64,000 nt of DNA from Nitrobacteraceae bacterium AZCC 1564 (GCA_036924835.1 JBAGRR010000001.1:5533001-5597000), one strand, 5' to 3'; positions 34,140 to 44,905 are shown, counted from the first letter of the stretch. Numbers and translations are program-made. Notes: generated from the sequence alone by a model not told the origin.

Positions 34140-34426
34140 AGTCGCGATACGCAGTCGTCGCAGCCGAACACACCGACGATCCCGCTGAGGACTGACATCG
34201 CAAAGGTCACCGCGGCGAGACATCCGATCGCAACGAGCGAGATGAACTCCAGTTGGGGGTCGTCCTCGATGATGGCGGTGAATAAAAAGCATGACGCCAG
34301 AAAGAGGAACAATGCGGCGATGATCTGAAATCGCCGCTTTCCGGGGCGCGGCTGTGCGCCCAGCTTCAATGCCCGCATCACTCCGCCGAGGCGGCAGCTA
34401 CAGGCTGAGGTAGCGCTCGTTTTCAT
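34136..34426 (-). CDS. Small two-helix membrane protein
   Basis: 96 residues from MKTSATSACS. Two hydrophobic segments (~34-50 and ~60-84), cysteines near both ends (SACSC, FGCDDC). Its TAG stop is part of the adjacent palindrome. The ~280 bp upstream to 34709 hold the promoter region of the kinase gene and no supported gene. Confidence 0.5.
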   Translation of the reverse strand: MKTSATSACSCRLGGVMRALKLGAQPRPGKRRFQIIAALFLFLASCFLFTAIIEDDPQLEFISLVAIGCLAAVTFAMSVLSGIVGVFGCDDCVSRL

Positions 34427-34709
34427 TGGCCCTCCGCAGCAACCGCTGTGATGCGGCGGTTGTTGCCCGCATTCCCGTGAGTGAACCATGGATTGTCGGA
34501 ACCTGGAAGGCGCGGCGGGAGGCTGTTGGGGGGCCCAGGTCTGATCCGAAGTGGGGCGCTGACCGCCGTATTGTCCGGGATGGTCTGCCGTTCAGCCCAA
34601 GCCTGTGTGGATGAATCCTGCTTTATTTCAGCCGCATGGGAACCAATCGCCAGCCTGCCAATTTCCTAAAGTTACGCGTTTGGCCTCAGGAAGATAAGAA
34701 GCTTGCGCA

Positions 34710-37700
34710 TTGGGGCGATGGGAATTGGCTGATTTTGACGGGAATACCGACTTCCTGACCGGTAATGGTGAGCTGGCGGCCCTCATCGGGGCGCATGATT
34801 GGTCAGCCTCGCTTGGTCCTCCCGCATCCTGGCCGCAAAGCCTGAAAACCACAGTGGGGATGCTCCTTTGCTCCCCGGTGCCGATCGTTCTGTTGTGGGG
34901 CGAAGACGGCATCATGATCTACAACGACGCCTATTCGGTCTTTGCCGGAGAAAGGCACCCGCAACTGCTCGGCAGCAAGATCCGCGAGGGATGGCCGGAG
35001 GTAGCCGACTTCAACGATAACGTCATGAAGGTTGGCCTGTCCGGAGGAAGATTGTCCTACAAGGATCAGGAGCTGGTGCTGTCTCGGCGGGGACGTCCCG
35101 AACAGGCGTGGATGAACCTGGATTACTCGCCCGTCATCGACGAGAGCGGGCGGCCGGGTGGTGTCATCGCTATTGTGGTGGAGACAACGGAGCGCGTGCT
35201 GGCGGAAGCGCGGCGCAAGACGCTCGAAGATGCGCTTCGGGAGAATGAATCGCGGCTGCGCTTTCTCGATATCCTCGGAAAGGAAACGGCCAAGAGTCTC
35301 GACGCGGACGATATTCTGAAAACGACCACGCGGATGCTGGGGCGATACCTCAAAGTCGCTGTCTGCGCCTATGCCGACATGGAGCCGGATCAGGACCATT
35401 TCACCATCCGCGGGGACTGGAATGCGCGGGGTTCGGCGAGCATCGTCGGCTATTATAGCCTCTCCACCTTCGGGCAGCTCGCGGTGAAGAATTTGCGCGC
35501 CGGCCGTCCGCTTATTCTCAACAACATCGCGGTTGAACTGATACCTCAAGAGGCGGAGAGCTTTCTCCGCCTGGGCCTGGCGGCAACGGTCTGCATTCCT
35601 CTGGTGATCGAGGGGCGCCTGACTGCGCTGATGGCGATCCATGACAAAGTGCCGCGCAAGTGGACTGCGGACGAACGCGCACTGCTGACTGAAGTCACCG
35701 AACGATCCTGGGCGCATATCCAGCGCGTGCGCGCGCAGCAGGCGGCGCTGGAAAGTGCAGATCGCCTGAATCTGGCAACAGAAGCGGCATCGATCGGTAC
35801 GTGGGATTTCGATCCGGTCACAAAAGTTCTGCACTGGGACGAGCGCTGCAAGGCTATGGTCAGCTTACCGCTCGATGCGGAGGTCACCTACGACATATTC
35901 CTTTCAAGTGTTCATCCGGGCGATCGCATCCGAATACATGAGGCGGTGAAGACTGCACTGTCCACGGCCTCGCGTGAGCCTTACGACGTCGAGTATCGCG
36001 CGATCGGGCTCAATGACGGTGTCGAGCGCTGGATCGCAGCGACCGGCAACGCGATCTTCGAACACGGACAGGCCACGCGCTTTGTCGGCACTGCAATCGA
36101 CATCACCGCGCGAAAGAAGGCTGAGCGTCATCTGCGGCTGCTGAACGACACAGGCGCAGCGGTGGCGAAGGAGCTGGATCTCGACAAGATCGTGCAGATC
36201 GTCACCGATGCCGGCGTCGAGCTGTCCGGCGCGCAGTTCGGTGCCTTCTTTTATAATGTGCTCGACGAGAATGGCGCGAGGTACATGCTCTACGCCTTAT
36301 CCGGCGCGCCTCGCTCGGCTTTCGCGAGCTTTCCGATGCCGCGCTCGACGGCGGTGTTCGAGCAGACGTTTCTCGGGACCGGCGTTGTACGCTCCGACGA
36401 TATTCTGAAAGATCCGCGTTACGGAAAGAACGCGCCGCACAAGGGCATGCCGGACGGCCATCTGCCCGTGCGCTCCTATCTCGCCGTGCCGGTGGTGTCG
36501 CGGTCGGGCGAAGTCCACGGCGGATTGTTCTTCGGCCACGCGGAAACCGGAAAGTTCGCGGTTGAGCACGAGACGGCACTTCTCGGCATCGCGGGCCATG
36601 CGGCGACAGCCATCGACAATGCGCGGCTGTTTCAGGCCGCTGAACGCGAGCTGGCAGAGCGGCGGCGGGCGGAAGCCGCGCTACAGGCGCTGAATTCCAC
36701 GCTTGAGCAGCGCGTCCGCGATGAGATTGCCGAGAGGCTGAAGACCGAAGAACAGCTTCGGCAGGCGCAGAAGATGGAAGCTGTTGGTCAGCTTACCGGC
36801 GGCATCGCGCACGACTTTAATAATATGCTGGCGGTGACCATCGGCGGCCTGAACCTCGTTCAGCGCAAGCTGGATCGGGGAGAGACGGATGTCCAGCGAT
36901 ATATCGATAGCGCCATGGACGGCGCAAAGAGATCCGCAAACCTGACGCAACGGCTGCTTGCGTTCTCGCGTCAGCAGCCGCTCGCGCCGGAGACGATGAA
37001 CGTTAACCGCATGGTTGCGGGGATGAGCGATCTTCTCGCGCGAACGTTGGGTGAGACAATCAACGTCGAGGCGGTGCTGTCCGCTGGCTTGTGGCAGGTG
37101 AGGGTCGATCCAGCGCAGCTCGAAAGTACGCTACTGAATCTCTCCGTGAATGCCCGCGATGCGATGCCTCAGGGTGGAAAGCTCACCATTGAAACGACGA
37201 ATGCTTATATCGATGAGAGGTACGCGAAGGACTATGGCCTCACGGCGGGACAGTTCGTGCTCATCGCTGTGACGGATACAGGGGCCGGCATGACGCCGGA
37301 TGTGATTGAGAAAGCGTTCGATCCGTTTTTCACGACCAAAGGCGTCGGCAAAGGCACGGGCCTTGGCCTCAGCCAAGTCTACGGCTTCGTCCGGCAGTCC
37401 GGCGGTAACGTCAAGATTTATTCAGAGCCAGGGGTCGGGACCACGGTGAAGATCTACCTGCCGCGCTATCTCGGGGCGGCCGATGAATACGCCGCAAGTT
37501 TGCCGCGAGACGATATCTGCGGCGGCATCCACAGCGAGATCATCATGGTCGTTGAAGACGAGGAGCGGGTACGGGCGATTTCGGTCGAAGCGTTGCGCGA
37601 CCTCGGCTACACCGTGATCGAGGCGAGCCGGCCGACGGAGGCCATCCGCATGCTCGAGCAGGGACAGAAGGTCCATTTGTTGTTCACCGATGTGGTGATG

Positions 37701-37898
37701 CCGGAGATGTCCGGCCGCGAGATGGCGGATATTCTTCGCCGGATGAGGCCTGATCTGAAAATTCTGTTCACCACGGGCTATACGCGCAATGCGATCGTCC
37801 ACAACGGCCTTCTCGATGCCGGAACACACCTCTTGCCGAAGCCGTTCAGTATCGACGCTCTGGCGGAGAAGGTGCGGATGATTCTCGATCGGCCTTAA
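34710..37898 (+). CDS. Hybrid histidine kinase with PAS/GAF sensors and receiver
   Basis: 1062 residues. Order: PAS-like (~30-155), GAF (~180-330), PAS (~345-470), GAF (~480-640), HisKA with H-box [18 protein letters not shown] (~690), HATPase with DTGAGM and [16 protein letters not shown], and a receiver near 940-1060 with [11 protein letters not shown] (phospho-Asp) and PKPFS. No membrane helix, so the sensor is cytoplasmic. Such HisKA/HATPase/REC hybrids pass phosphate to a downstream partner, not visible here. Confidence 0.93.
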   Translation: MGRWELADFDGNTDFLTGNGELAALIGAHDWSASLGPPASWPQSLKTTVGMLLCSPVPIVLLWGEDGIMIYNDAYSVFAGERHPQLLGSKIREGWPEVADFNDNVMKVGLSGGRLSYKDQELVLSRRGRPEQAWMNLDYSPVIDESGRPGGVIAIVVETTERVLAEARRKTLEDALRENESRLRFLDILGKETAKSLDADDILKTTTRMLGRYLKVAVCAYADMEPDQDHFTIRGDWNARGSASIVGYYSLSTFGQLAVKNLRAGRPLILNNIAVELIPQEAESFLRLGLAATVCIPLVIEGRLTALMAIHDKVPRKWTADERALLTEVTERSWAHIQRVRAQQAALESADRLNLATEAASIGTWDFDPVTKVLHWDERCKAMVSLPLDAEVTYDIFLSSVHPGDRIRIHEAVKTALSTASREPYDVEYRAIGLNDGVERWIAATGNAIFEHGQATRFVGTAIDITARKKAERHLRLLNDTGAAVAKELDLDKIVQIVTDAGVELSGAQFGAFFYNVLDENGARYMLYALSGAPRSAFASFPMPRSTAVFEQTFLGTGVVRSDDILKDPRYGKNAPHKGMPDGHLPVRSYLAVPVVSRSGEVHGGLFFGHAETGKFAVEHETALLGIAGHAATAIDNARLFQAAERELAERRRAEAALQALNSTLEQRVRDEIAERLKTEEQLRQAQKMEAVGQLTGGIAHDFNNMLAVTIGGLNLVQRKLDRGETDVQRYIDSAMDGAKRSANLTQRLLAFSRQQPLAPETMNVNRMVAGMSDLLARTLGETINVEAVLSAGLWQVRVDPAQLESTLLNLSVNARDAMPQGGKLTIETTNAYIDERYAKDYGLTAGQFVLIAVTDTGAGMTPDVIEKAFDPFFTTKGVGKGTGLGLSQVYGFVRQSGGNVKIYSEPGVGTTVKIYLPRYLGAADEYAASLPRDDICGGIHSEIIMVVEDEERVRAISVEALRDLGYTVIEASRPTEAIRMLEQGQKVHLLFTDVVMPEMSGREMADILRRMRPDLKILFTTGYTRNAIVHNGLLDAGTHLLPKPFSIDALAEKVRMILDRP

Positions 37899-37988
37899 GC
37901 GCGCATCGGAGGCGCGTGTGTTTTTCGAATTTCTCTAAAGACGCGCGCGATATATTGAGGCTTCAGGCGTGGATCGCCATAGTGCCTT

Positions 37989-38909
37989 ATGACTCACGTT
38001 TATGATCGGATATTTGAGAATTACCGCGTCCTCGACGCCCAAGACCAGCCGGTCGAAGATACCTACTCGAAGCTCGCGTTCTGGTTGGAGCCGCCTGGTT
38101 GCGTGGTCCAGCGCAGCGACTTCTCCCTGCCTGTCGACGTTCATTCCGACGGCATCGTGAAGCCCGGCCTGTTTCTCTCCATCGTGCTCGAAGGGAGCGG
38201 ACGGGGAGGCACCAGCGACGGCGTCGACAGACATTCCTATAGCGATAACCAGATGCTCGCGATGGCCGTCCGCGAGCCGACACTATGCAATGGCGATGCG
38301 CCCGGTGGCTCGCACATGCGCGCGGTGGGCGTCGCATTCCCGTTGCCGTCGATTCAGCGGCTTGGGCTGGAGAGCGAATTCACCGAGCTATTCCGAACGA
38401 CCGAACGTCCGGTGTTGTCCATGACCCTGCCGGCGACGCCACGGGTTCAGGCGCTCGCAGCGGAAATGCTGTCGCCGACGATCGAAGGGCAGGCGGGGCA
38501 ACTGCTGATCAAGGCGCAGGCAACAGAACTGTTGGCGCGCTCATTGTTCGCGCTGCGCCATCGCGCGGATATCGATCCGCCGTCAGGCAACAAGCGGGCG
38601 CGTCTGCAATCGGTGAAAGAGCTGATGGACGCCGATCCCAGCTATCCGTGGAGCATTGCAGAGCTGGCGCGCCGTGCGGGATCGAGCCGAAGGACCTTCA
38701 ACATTCAGTTTCGTGCGGTCTACGGCGTCAGCGCCAATGACTATTTAAGAAACAAGCGGCTGGGATTGGCCCGCGAAGCATTGGTGCACCAGAACCTGTC
38801 GGTCACCGAAGCTGCCTATGTGGCGGGCTATTCGAACCCCGCCAACTTCGCCACTGCTTTCCGGAAGTATTTCGGAGCTGCGCCGAGCGCATTTCGTGCG
38901 CAGCGGTAA
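37989..38909 (+). CDS. AraC-family regulator of the siderophore module
   Basis: 306 residues. An N-terminal sensing domain precedes two helix-turn-helix units, ending GYSNPANFATAFRKYFGAAPSAFR, diagnostic of AraC. This type next to a TonB receptor commonly senses the cognate siderophore, as PchR does in Pseudomonas. It lies 175 bp upstream of the receptor on the same strand. Confidence 0.9.
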   Translation: MTHVYDRIFENYRVLDAQDQPVEDTYSKLAFWLEPPGCVVQRSDFSLPVDVHSDGIVKPGLFLSIVLEGSGRGGTSDGVDRHSYSDNQMLAMAVREPTLCNGDAPGGSHMRAVGVAFPLPSIQRLGLESEFTELFRTTERPVLSMTLPATPRVQALAAEMLSPTIEGQAGQLLIKAQATELLARSLFALRHRADIDPPSGNKRARLQSVKELMDADPSYPWSIAELARRAGSSRRTFNIQFRAVYGVSANDYLRNKRLGLAREALVHQNLSVTEAAYVAGYSNPANFATAFRKYFGAAPSAFRAQR

Positions 38910-39084
38910 CATCCTGCGGTGAAATCATGCTGCGGCGTTCGCAGGACGTACAACCGCGCTGAATCGGCTTCCTTCGAGAGCCTCGACATTCGATCAAAGA
39001 TTTTCTGCGCAAGCGCAAAGGCGCTCCATTTCTGAATCTGCTTTTTCAAGGCCTTAGGCCGCTGGGCAGTGAGATGGGGACTTT

Positions 39085-41400
39085 GTGATGGGGCGTAAGG
39101 CTTCGAGAAGGATTTTGCGCGCAACGTTCAAGGGCGCGCTTGGCATCGTGATTTTCAGCGGCGGACTCGAAGCGTCGCCAGCCTTTGCCCAGTCTGCAGC
39201 GCCGGAGCAGGGAACGCAGTTGCCGGAAGTTCGCGTCACCTCCACGCGTAACCGTCCGCGTCAGCGCGTTGCGCCGGCTCCGGCGCCTGCGCCCACGCAG
39301 ACAAGTGAGGTCCCGAACCCCGCGACCGAGAGCGGGACCGGCCCGGTCAACGGTGTTCTCGCGCACCAGAGCGTCACTGCCACGAAAACCGACACTCCCA
39401 TCCTTGAGACGCCACAGTCGATCTCTGTCGTGACGCAGGATCAGGTGGAGGAACAGGGTGCGCAGACGGTTCAGGAAGCGTTGCGCTATACGCCCGGCGT
39501 GGCCTTGCAAGGCTATGGCGCGAACGCATTCTTTGACGGACTGAAGATTCGCGGCTTCGACGCGCCGCGTTATCTCGATGGCCTTCGGCTTCCGACAGAC
39601 AGCACGACCTTTGCCATTCCGAAGATCGAGCCATACGGCCTCGAACGGATCGAAGTATTGAAGGGGCCGTCGTCCGGGCTCTATGGACAGTCAGATCCAG
39701 GCGGCTTGCTGAATATGGTCAGCAAGCGTCCCACGGTGACGCCGCATTACGATTTCGAAACGACCTTCGGCAACTTCAATTACAAGCAGGGTGCGTTCGA
39801 TATCGGCGGACCGATCGATAAGAATGGCGAGTTTCTCTATCGTATCGTTGGGCTTGGACGGTTGGCCGATACTCAAACCGATTTTATGCAGGACAATAAG
39901 CTTTTCATTGCACCGAGTTTTACGTGGCGTCCTACGACGGATACGAGCTTCACGATTCTTTCGCAGTATCAGAAGATCGATAACAAGGGTTACCAGCAGT
40001 ATGTGCCGGGACAGGTGGCGTTCTTGCCGAACCCGAACGGCCACGTTCCTTATAGCCGTTATCTGGGCGAGCCTTCAGTCGACGGCTATAAGCTCGAACA
40101 GTCGATGATTGGCTATACCTTCGAGCATCGTTTCGACAACAACATCCAGTTCCGTCAGAATATGCGTTATACGAAGGTCACGAACGATCTGCAGAGCACG
40201 CGACCGGAAGGCATGGATCCTGCCAATCCCACGCAGCTGGTCGCGCGGTCCTACAATTACGTGAAAGCGGAAGCGGAGAACGTTGCTCTCGACAATCAGC
40301 TTCAAGCTGATTTCAGAACGGGTATCTTGACGCACAAGGTTTTGGTCGGAGCGGACTATCTCCATCAGACGGGCACTGTCGATTATCGAAACCAGGGGTC
40401 GGTTATCTTCGGTGGCGCGTTCCCGTCGATCAACGCTTACAATCCAGTCTACGGTGCGCCGATCCCACCATTTGCATCGTTGCCCTCATTCATTCTCAGC
40501 GACAATAAGATCGATCAAGTCGGCATCTATGCTCAAGATCAGATCAAGCTTGATCGCTGGATGCTCTCGCTGACGGGGCGTCAGGATTTTGTGAATACCG
40601 AGCTTGACGCAAGGGCGATATATCCTGCGCCTGGACTTTATCAGCGTTCGGATTCGGCGCAGACGGGGCGTGTCGGTTTGAGCTATCTCTTTGATTTCGG
40701 ACTTGCGCCTTACATCAGCTATTCGACGTCATTCGTTCCGAATACAGGTGGTGGTCCTGATCTCAAGCCCTTCAAGCCGACGACCGGTGACGGGAAGGAA
40801 ATTGGCGTCAAGTTTCAGCCCGTTGGCATGAACCTCATGGTCACGGCAGCCCTTTTTGAGATCAATCAGAATGACGTCCTCACTGCTGATCCTGCCACTT
40901 TCGGTCTAACGTCCGTGCAGACCGACGCGGCTCGTTCCCGTGGCTTTGAGCTAGAGGTGCGCGGCAACATCACCCGTGAGCTGGAGATCGTTGCCGGCTT
41001 TACGACGATTGATCCCATTGTCACAAAGAGCTCCGTACCCGGCAAAGCAGGTAAATATTTGCAGGGCGTGCCGCTCGATCAAGCATCGCTCTGGGCGAAG
41101 TACACGTGGTTCGACGGCAATCTCGCTGGTCTCGGCATCGGTGCCGGCGTGCGTTACGTGAGTGATAGTTACGGTGATGATCTCAATACCTTCGTCGTTC
41201 CGTCGTACACGCTGTTCGATGCCAGCATCAGTTACGATCTCGCCTATTGGCGGCCGGACCTGAAGGGCTGGAAGGCGCAGATCAATGCGACGAACTTGTT
41301 CGACAAGTTTTATACGGTGTCCTGTCTGACAGGGTTGCCTTACTGCGGACTGGGCACCTCGCGCACCGTGCTCGGCACGTTGCGATACGCCTGGAACTAA
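39085..41400 (+). CDS. TonB-dependent siderophore receptor 1
   Basis: 771 residues, 39088 ATG also possible. Signal peptide (~1-35), Pro-rich spacer, plug domain (ETPQSISVVTQDQVEEQGAQTVQEAL, KIRGFDAPRYLDGLRLP, ERIEVLKGPSSGLYGQSDPGGLLNMVSKRP), then a beta-barrel ending RTVLGTLRYAWN with terminal aromatic residue W-N. The plug sequence places it in the ferric siderophore receptor family. No N-terminal signalling (STN) domain, consistent with AraC rather than sigma control. Confidence 0.93.
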   Translation: MMGRKASRRILRATFKGALGIVIFSGGLEASPAFAQSAAPEQGTQLPEVRVTSTRNRPRQRVAPAPAPAPTQTSEVPNPATESGTGPVNGVLAHQSVTATKTDTPILETPQSISVVTQDQVEEQGAQTVQEALRYTPGVALQGYGANAFFDGLKIRGFDAPRYLDGLRLPTDSTTFAIPKIEPYGLERIEVLKGPSSGLYGQSDPGGLLNMVSKRPTVTPHYDFETTFGNFNYKQGAFDIGGPIDKNGEFLYRIVGLGRLADTQTDFMQDNKLFIAPSFTWRPTTDTSFTILSQYQKIDNKGYQQYVPGQVAFLPNPNGHVPYSRYLGEPSVDGYKLEQSMIGYTFEHRFDNNIQFRQNMRYTKVTNDLQSTRPEGMDPANPTQLVARSYNYVKAEAENVALDNQLQADFRTGILTHKVLVGADYLHQTGTVDYRNQGSVIFGGAFPSINAYNPVYGAPIPPFASLPSFILSDNKIDQVGIYAQDQIKLDRWMLSLTGRQDFVNTELDARAIYPAPGLYQRSDSAQTGRVGLSYLFDFGLAPYISYSTSFVPNTGGGPDLKPFKPTTGDGKEIGVKFQPVGMNLMVTAALFEINQNDVLTADPATFGLTSVQTDAARSRGFELEVRGNITRELEIVAGFTTIDPIVTKSSVPGKAGKYLQGVPLDQASLWAKYTWFDGNLAGLGIGAGVRYVSDSYGDDLNTFVVPSYTLFDASISYDLAYWRPDLKGWKAQINATNLFDKFYTVSCLTGLPYCGLGTSRTVLGTLRYAWN

Positions 41401-41413
41401 CGAGGAGAGTGGT

Positions 41414-42577
41414 GTGACGAGCGGGTCGTTGCGCAAATGGGGCTGGGTGCACAAGTGGTCGAGCATCGTCTGCACGGTATTCATGCTGATGCTGTGCATC
41501 ACCGGCCTGCCGCTCATCTTCCATCATGAGATCGACGATCTGCTGCATGAAGGAGTCAAGGCGGCGGTGGTGCCTGACGGGACGCCGCTGGCCAATCTGG
41601 ATTCGGTTGTCGCCAACAGCCTTGCCAAAGAGCCGGGGCACGTTGCCCACTTCCTGATCTGGGATGACGACGATCCCAACTCGCTGATGGTGAGCATCGG
41701 TAAGTCGATCGATGTCGATCCATCCACCAATCGCATCGTGCGGGTGGATGCGCATACCGCCGGCTATCTTGATGCACCGGATGTGACGGGCCGCTTCACC
41801 TACATCATGCTGAAGTTGCACACCGACATGTTCGCGGGGCTTCCCGGAAAGCTCTTCCTCGGCCTGATGGGCATTCTGTTCTGTGTCGCGATCATCTCAG
41901 GCATCGTCGTCTACGCGCCGTCGATGCGTAAATTGAAGTTCGGCACCTATCGCAGCGAGCGTCCGCGCGTGGTCCGCTGGCTCGACATCCACAATCTCTC
42001 AGGCATCATGCTGGTGATGTGGATGCTGGTGGTCGGCTTCACAGGTGTGATTAACACCTGGGCCGAACTCGTCATCAAGATCTGGCAGTTTGGCCAGCTT
42101 GCGGAAATGACGGCGCAGTACAAGGGCAAGCCGCCACCGGCGCATCCGTCGTCGATTGACGCGGCGGTGCAGGTGGCGATGCGCGCCGAGCCCACGATGA
42201 AGCCGGCGTTCGTGGCGTTTCCCGGAACCATCTTCTCAAGTAAGAGCCATTACGCAGTCTTCATGCGGGGTAATACGCCGCTGACCTCGAAGCTGTTGAA
42301 GCCTGCACTCATCGATGCCGAGACGGGACAGATGACCGACAGCCGTGAGTTGCCATGGTATGTCTCCACGCTGCTGGTGTCGCAGCCGCTGCATTTCGGT
42401 GACTATGGCGGCATGCCGCTGAAGATCATCTGGGCGATCCTGGATATCATCACCATCGCGGTCCTGATCACCGGACTATATCTGTGGCTGAGGCGGCGCC
42501 AGTCCGGCGTGAGCATCGAGCGCGCGGTGGTGAGCAGTGCGTCGACGCCATCTGAACGTCCGGTGTACATGTCATGA
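41414..42577 (+). CDS. PepSY-associated membrane protein 1
   Basis: 387 residues (start could be GTG 41414). Four membrane helices with WVHKWSSIVCTVFMLMLCITGLPLIFHHEID at the start, PepSY-type periplasmic segments, LHTDMFAGLPGKLFLGLMG and a C-terminal LLVSQPLHFGDYGGMPLKIIWAILDI. These are proposed to assist inner-membrane siderophore handling, perhaps ferric reduction. Paralogous to 56070-57236. Confidence 0.88.
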   Translation: MTSGSLRKWGWVHKWSSIVCTVFMLMLCITGLPLIFHHEIDDLLHEGVKAAVVPDGTPLANLDSVVANSLAKEPGHVAHFLIWDDDDPNSLMVSIGKSIDVDPSTNRIVRVDAHTAGYLDAPDVTGRFTYIMLKLHTDMFAGLPGKLFLGLMGILFCVAIISGIVVYAPSMRKLKFGTYRSERPRVVRWLDIHNLSGIMLVMWMLVVGFTGVINTWAELVIKIWQFGQLAEMTAQYKGKPPPAHPSSIDAAVQVAMRAEPTMKPAFVAFPGTIFSSKSHYAVFMRGNTPLTSKLLKPALIDAETGQMTDSRELPWYVSTLLVSQPLHFGDYGGMPLKIIWAILDIITIAVLITGLYLWLRRRQSGVSIERAVVSSASTPSERPVYMS

Positions 42578-42777
42578 TGGGGAGGCGCCTTCACCCGCCA
42601 CGGCGGCAGACGCTCGGCGAGATCTTCGCGATCCCGTTCGTGCTCGGCATTCTCAGCAGCGTCGGCCTGATCTCCGCGCTGGTCGGCGACGGCGTGTGGG
42701 ACGGCGTGTCGTGGATCATGCTCGGCATTCCGATCCTGCTGTGCGCCTATTTCCTCCTCAAGCGACGGCGCGCTTAG
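42574..42777 (+). CDS. Small membrane protein of siderophore module 1
   Basis: 67 residues, ATGA overlap with the PepSY gene. Two hydrophobic segments and ends FLLKRRRA. A counterpart of similar length and layout follows the second PepSY gene at 57233, so it belongs to the module. Confidence 0.75.
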   Translation: MMGRRLHPPRRQTLGEIFAIPFVLGILSSVGLISALVGDGVWDGVSWIMLGIPILLCAYFLLKRRRA

Positions 42778-42879
42778 ACGCTGCGCCTGACGGCCACGTG
42801 TATCGGATGTATCAGGGCCTTTACATTGCGATAGTGAAGCTTCACGCTTGACCCGAAACCTGGATGGCGGGAGGTGGCG

Positions 42880-43770
42880 ATGTTGCAAGGCGGTGTCGCT
42901 GTGGTCCTGTCGAGCTTCGCAGGCCTGTGGTGGCTGGCTACCGAGGCCGCGGCGCAGAACGCCGTGAAGCAGCCTCGCAAATCGGAGCTGAGCATCCTCA
43001 CAGCCAAAGAAGAGAAGGCGAGGGCTGCGAAGCCGGCTTCGCATTTTAAGGAATGTGCGAAGGGTTGCCCGGAAATGGTTGTCATTCCTGCCGGTAAATT
43101 TCTCATGGGCTCACCGGATAATGAGCTGGACCGCTCAGACAGCGAAGGCCCGCAGCATGAGGTGATCATCACAAAGCCATTCGCCGTCTCCAGGTTTGAG
43201 GTGACATTCGATGACTGGGATGCATGTAGGGCTGCGTTCGCGTGCGCGCAGGTCCCCGATCACTGGGGGCGTGGAAAGATGCCCGTTATCAACGTGAGCT
43301 GGGAAGATGCCAAGGCATATGTCGTCTGGCTCTCGCAGGTGACCGGCAAGGAATATCGCCTGCTGACAGAGGCCGAATGGGAGTATGCCGCTCGCGCCGG
43401 CACCACCACGGCTTACTATTGGGGCGATGATGCCGCGAAGGGTGATGCCAATTGCAACGGCTGCGGCGGTGAATGGAAGCTTCAGCAAACAGCGCCTGCC
43501 GGATCATTTAAGCCGAACGCATTCGGGCTGCATGACATGCTTGGCAATGTCTGGGAGTGGGTCGAAGATCCTTGGCATGAGACTTACGACGGTGCGCCGA
43601 CGGATGCGTCGGCGTGGCTTCAGGACAGCGATCCAAACTATCGCATGATCCGCGGTGGCTCCTGGCGCAATGAGAGCGAGCAACTTCGGTCGGCTTTTCG
43701 CGTCAGGCGAAACCGTCTTGTTGAGTTCGATACGCTCGGCTTCCGGGTCGCCAGGACGATGACGCCCTAG
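42880..43770 (+). CDS. Secreted formylglycine-generating-enzyme-like protein
   Basis: 296 residues from ATG 42880 (GGGAGGTGGCG upstream). Signal-type start, then the SUMF1/FGE fold: IPAGKFLMGSPDNELDRSDSEGPQHEV, YRLLTEAEWEYAARAGT, GLHDMLGNVWEW and RGGSWRNESEQLRSAFRVRRN, FRVART. The paired catalytic cysteines of true FGE are absent near the C-terminus, and no sulfatase is in view, so it is more likely an FGE-fold protein of another role. Its TAG stop is the CTAG of the next palindrome. Confidence 0.85.
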   Translation: MLQGGVAVVLSSFAGLWWLATEAAAQNAVKQPRKSELSILTAKEEKARAAKPASHFKECAKGCPEMVVIPAGKFLMGSPDNELDRSDSEGPQHEVIITKPFAVSRFEVTFDDWDACRAAFACAQVPDHWGRGKMPVINVSWEDAKAYVVWLSQVTGKEYRLLTEAEWEYAARAGTTTAYYWGDDAAKGDANCNGCGGEWKLQQTAPAGSFKPNAFGLHDMLGNVWEWVEDPWHETYDGAPTDASAWLQDSDPNYRMIRGGSWRNESEQLRSAFRVRRNRLVEFDTLGFRVARTMTP

Positions 43771-43838
43771 AGTCCTGAATCCGAAGTTCGCCTCATGGTA
43801 CGGCATATCTCGCAACGAACTTCTGAACACTACACTAG
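43767..43838. repeat. CTAG palindrome, C/D chimera
   Basis: CTAGAGTCCTGAATCCGAAGTTCGC (family C-like) with GAACTTCTGAACACTACACTAG (family D-like), 72 bp. The left CTAG contains the stop codon of the previous gene. Confidence 0.85.
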
Positions 43839-43912
43839 TGGCGGCGGGAACCCGGCAGTTCCTGCCGCGTTGGCGCGCTATTATTAACGCTCCTTAGCGG
43901 AGACATCGTCCC

Positions 43913-44320
43913 ATGATATCGCGCCGCGTTGTTGTTCAGATGTTGATTACCGTTTGTTTTGTTGGTGTCGTCACTCCCGTTCTCGCAAAGTCACGCCGGG
44001 TGGATCCGATCCGTCTGCTTGATACAGACAATGACGGGACCGTCGATCTGGAGGAGGCCAAGCGCGCCGCATCCGCCGTGTTCGATCGTTTGGAAAAGGA
44101 CAAGGACGGCACGCTCGATGTACGTGAATTGAGGGGGCGCCTCAGTGCTAAGGAGTTGGCGGCTGCCGATCCCGACAACGATGGCACGTTAACGAAAGAT
44201 GAATATCTCGCGGTGGTCGAGCAGCGCTTTAAGGCCGCGAATCCTGATAACGATGGCACCATCGATGCGAAGGAATTCAAGACCAAGGCCGGGCGGGCCT
44301 TGCTGCGGCTGTTGAAGTAA
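43913..44320 (+). CDS. Secreted EF-hand calcium-binding protein
   Basis: 135 residues; signal peptide (~1-25). Four EF-hand loops of the D-x-D-N-D-G-T type: DTDNDGTVDLEE, EKDKDGTLDVRE, DPDNDGTLTKDE and NPDNDGTIDAKE. All liganding acids are kept in loops 1 and 3; loops 2 and 4 are weaker at position 1 (E, N). Small secreted calcium-binding proteins of this design are known, function here unknown. Confidence 0.88.
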   Translation: MISRRVVVQMLITVCFVGVVTPVLAKSRRVDPIRLLDTDNDGTVDLEEAKRAASAVFDRLEKDKDGTLDVRELRGRLSAKELAAADPDNDGTLTKDEYLAVVEQRFKAANPDNDGTIDAKEFKTKAGRALLRLLK

Positions 44321-44333
44321 GTTCTGAAGCTGT

Positions 44334-44780
44334 TCAGCCGAAAGGCGACAGATTGCAGCGAACCGATTCAGCGAGCTTACGTTTCAGGCTGCGGATTTCC
44401 TCGAAGCGGTGCGTCACGTCGCGGAGCAAGGCCACCATCCCATTCGGGTTCTGCTGCGGATCATGCAGCATGGCGACGGTGAAATCGACCGAGATGCGTT
44501 TGCCGAACTTGGTCATGGCGGGCACCGACAGCGTGTCGCCCTCGCCATAGCGGCTATGGCCGGTGGCCATCACCTCGCGATAGCCGGCCCAGTGCCGCGC
44601 CCGCAAATTTTCCGGAATGATGATGTCGAGAGACTGTCCGATGGCTTCATTCGCCGTGTAGCCGAAAATACGAGCAGCGCCGGGATTCCAGAACGTGATC
44701 AGGCCGTCGCGGTCGGTCGCGACAATTCCGTCCGATTTCGTGGCGAGCAGGGCATCGACAATTGCCGAAGGGGCAGTCAT
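44334..44780 (-). CDS. PAS-domain protein
   Basis: 148 residues from MTAPSAIVDA (ATG 44780; 44792 also possible). One PAS domain with ITFWNPGAARIFGYTANEAIGQSLDIIIPENLRARHWAGYREVM and a C-terminal amphipathic helix (RFEEIRSLKRKLAES). No output domain, so it must act through a partner. A 25-bp inverted repeat lies between it and the LysR gene. Confidence 0.85.
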   Translation of the reverse strand: MTAPSAIVDALLATKSDGIVATDRDGLITFWNPGAARIFGYTANEAIGQSLDIIIPENLRARHWAGYREVMATGHSRYGEGDTLSVPAMTKFGKRISVDFTVAMLHDPQQNPNGMVALLRDVTHRFEEIRSLKRKLAESVRCNLSPFG

Positions 44781-44861
44781 GGCATGATCCAACTAGTCTC
44801 AAAGAGCTGAAGTCGACAGTGCGTCCTGGCCCGACGCCTGACAAACGATAAATGCTGAAGT

Positions 44862-44886
44862 GATCTATCGAAAAATCCGATAGATC
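44862..44886. repeat. Inverted repeat between PAS and LysR genes
   Basis: GATCTATCG-AAAAATC-CGATAGATC, perfect 9-bp arms. It may be a weak terminator of the LysR gene or an operator of the PAS gene. Confidence 0.5.
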
Positions 44887-44905
44887 GCGAGCCGATGTCT
44901 CTGCG

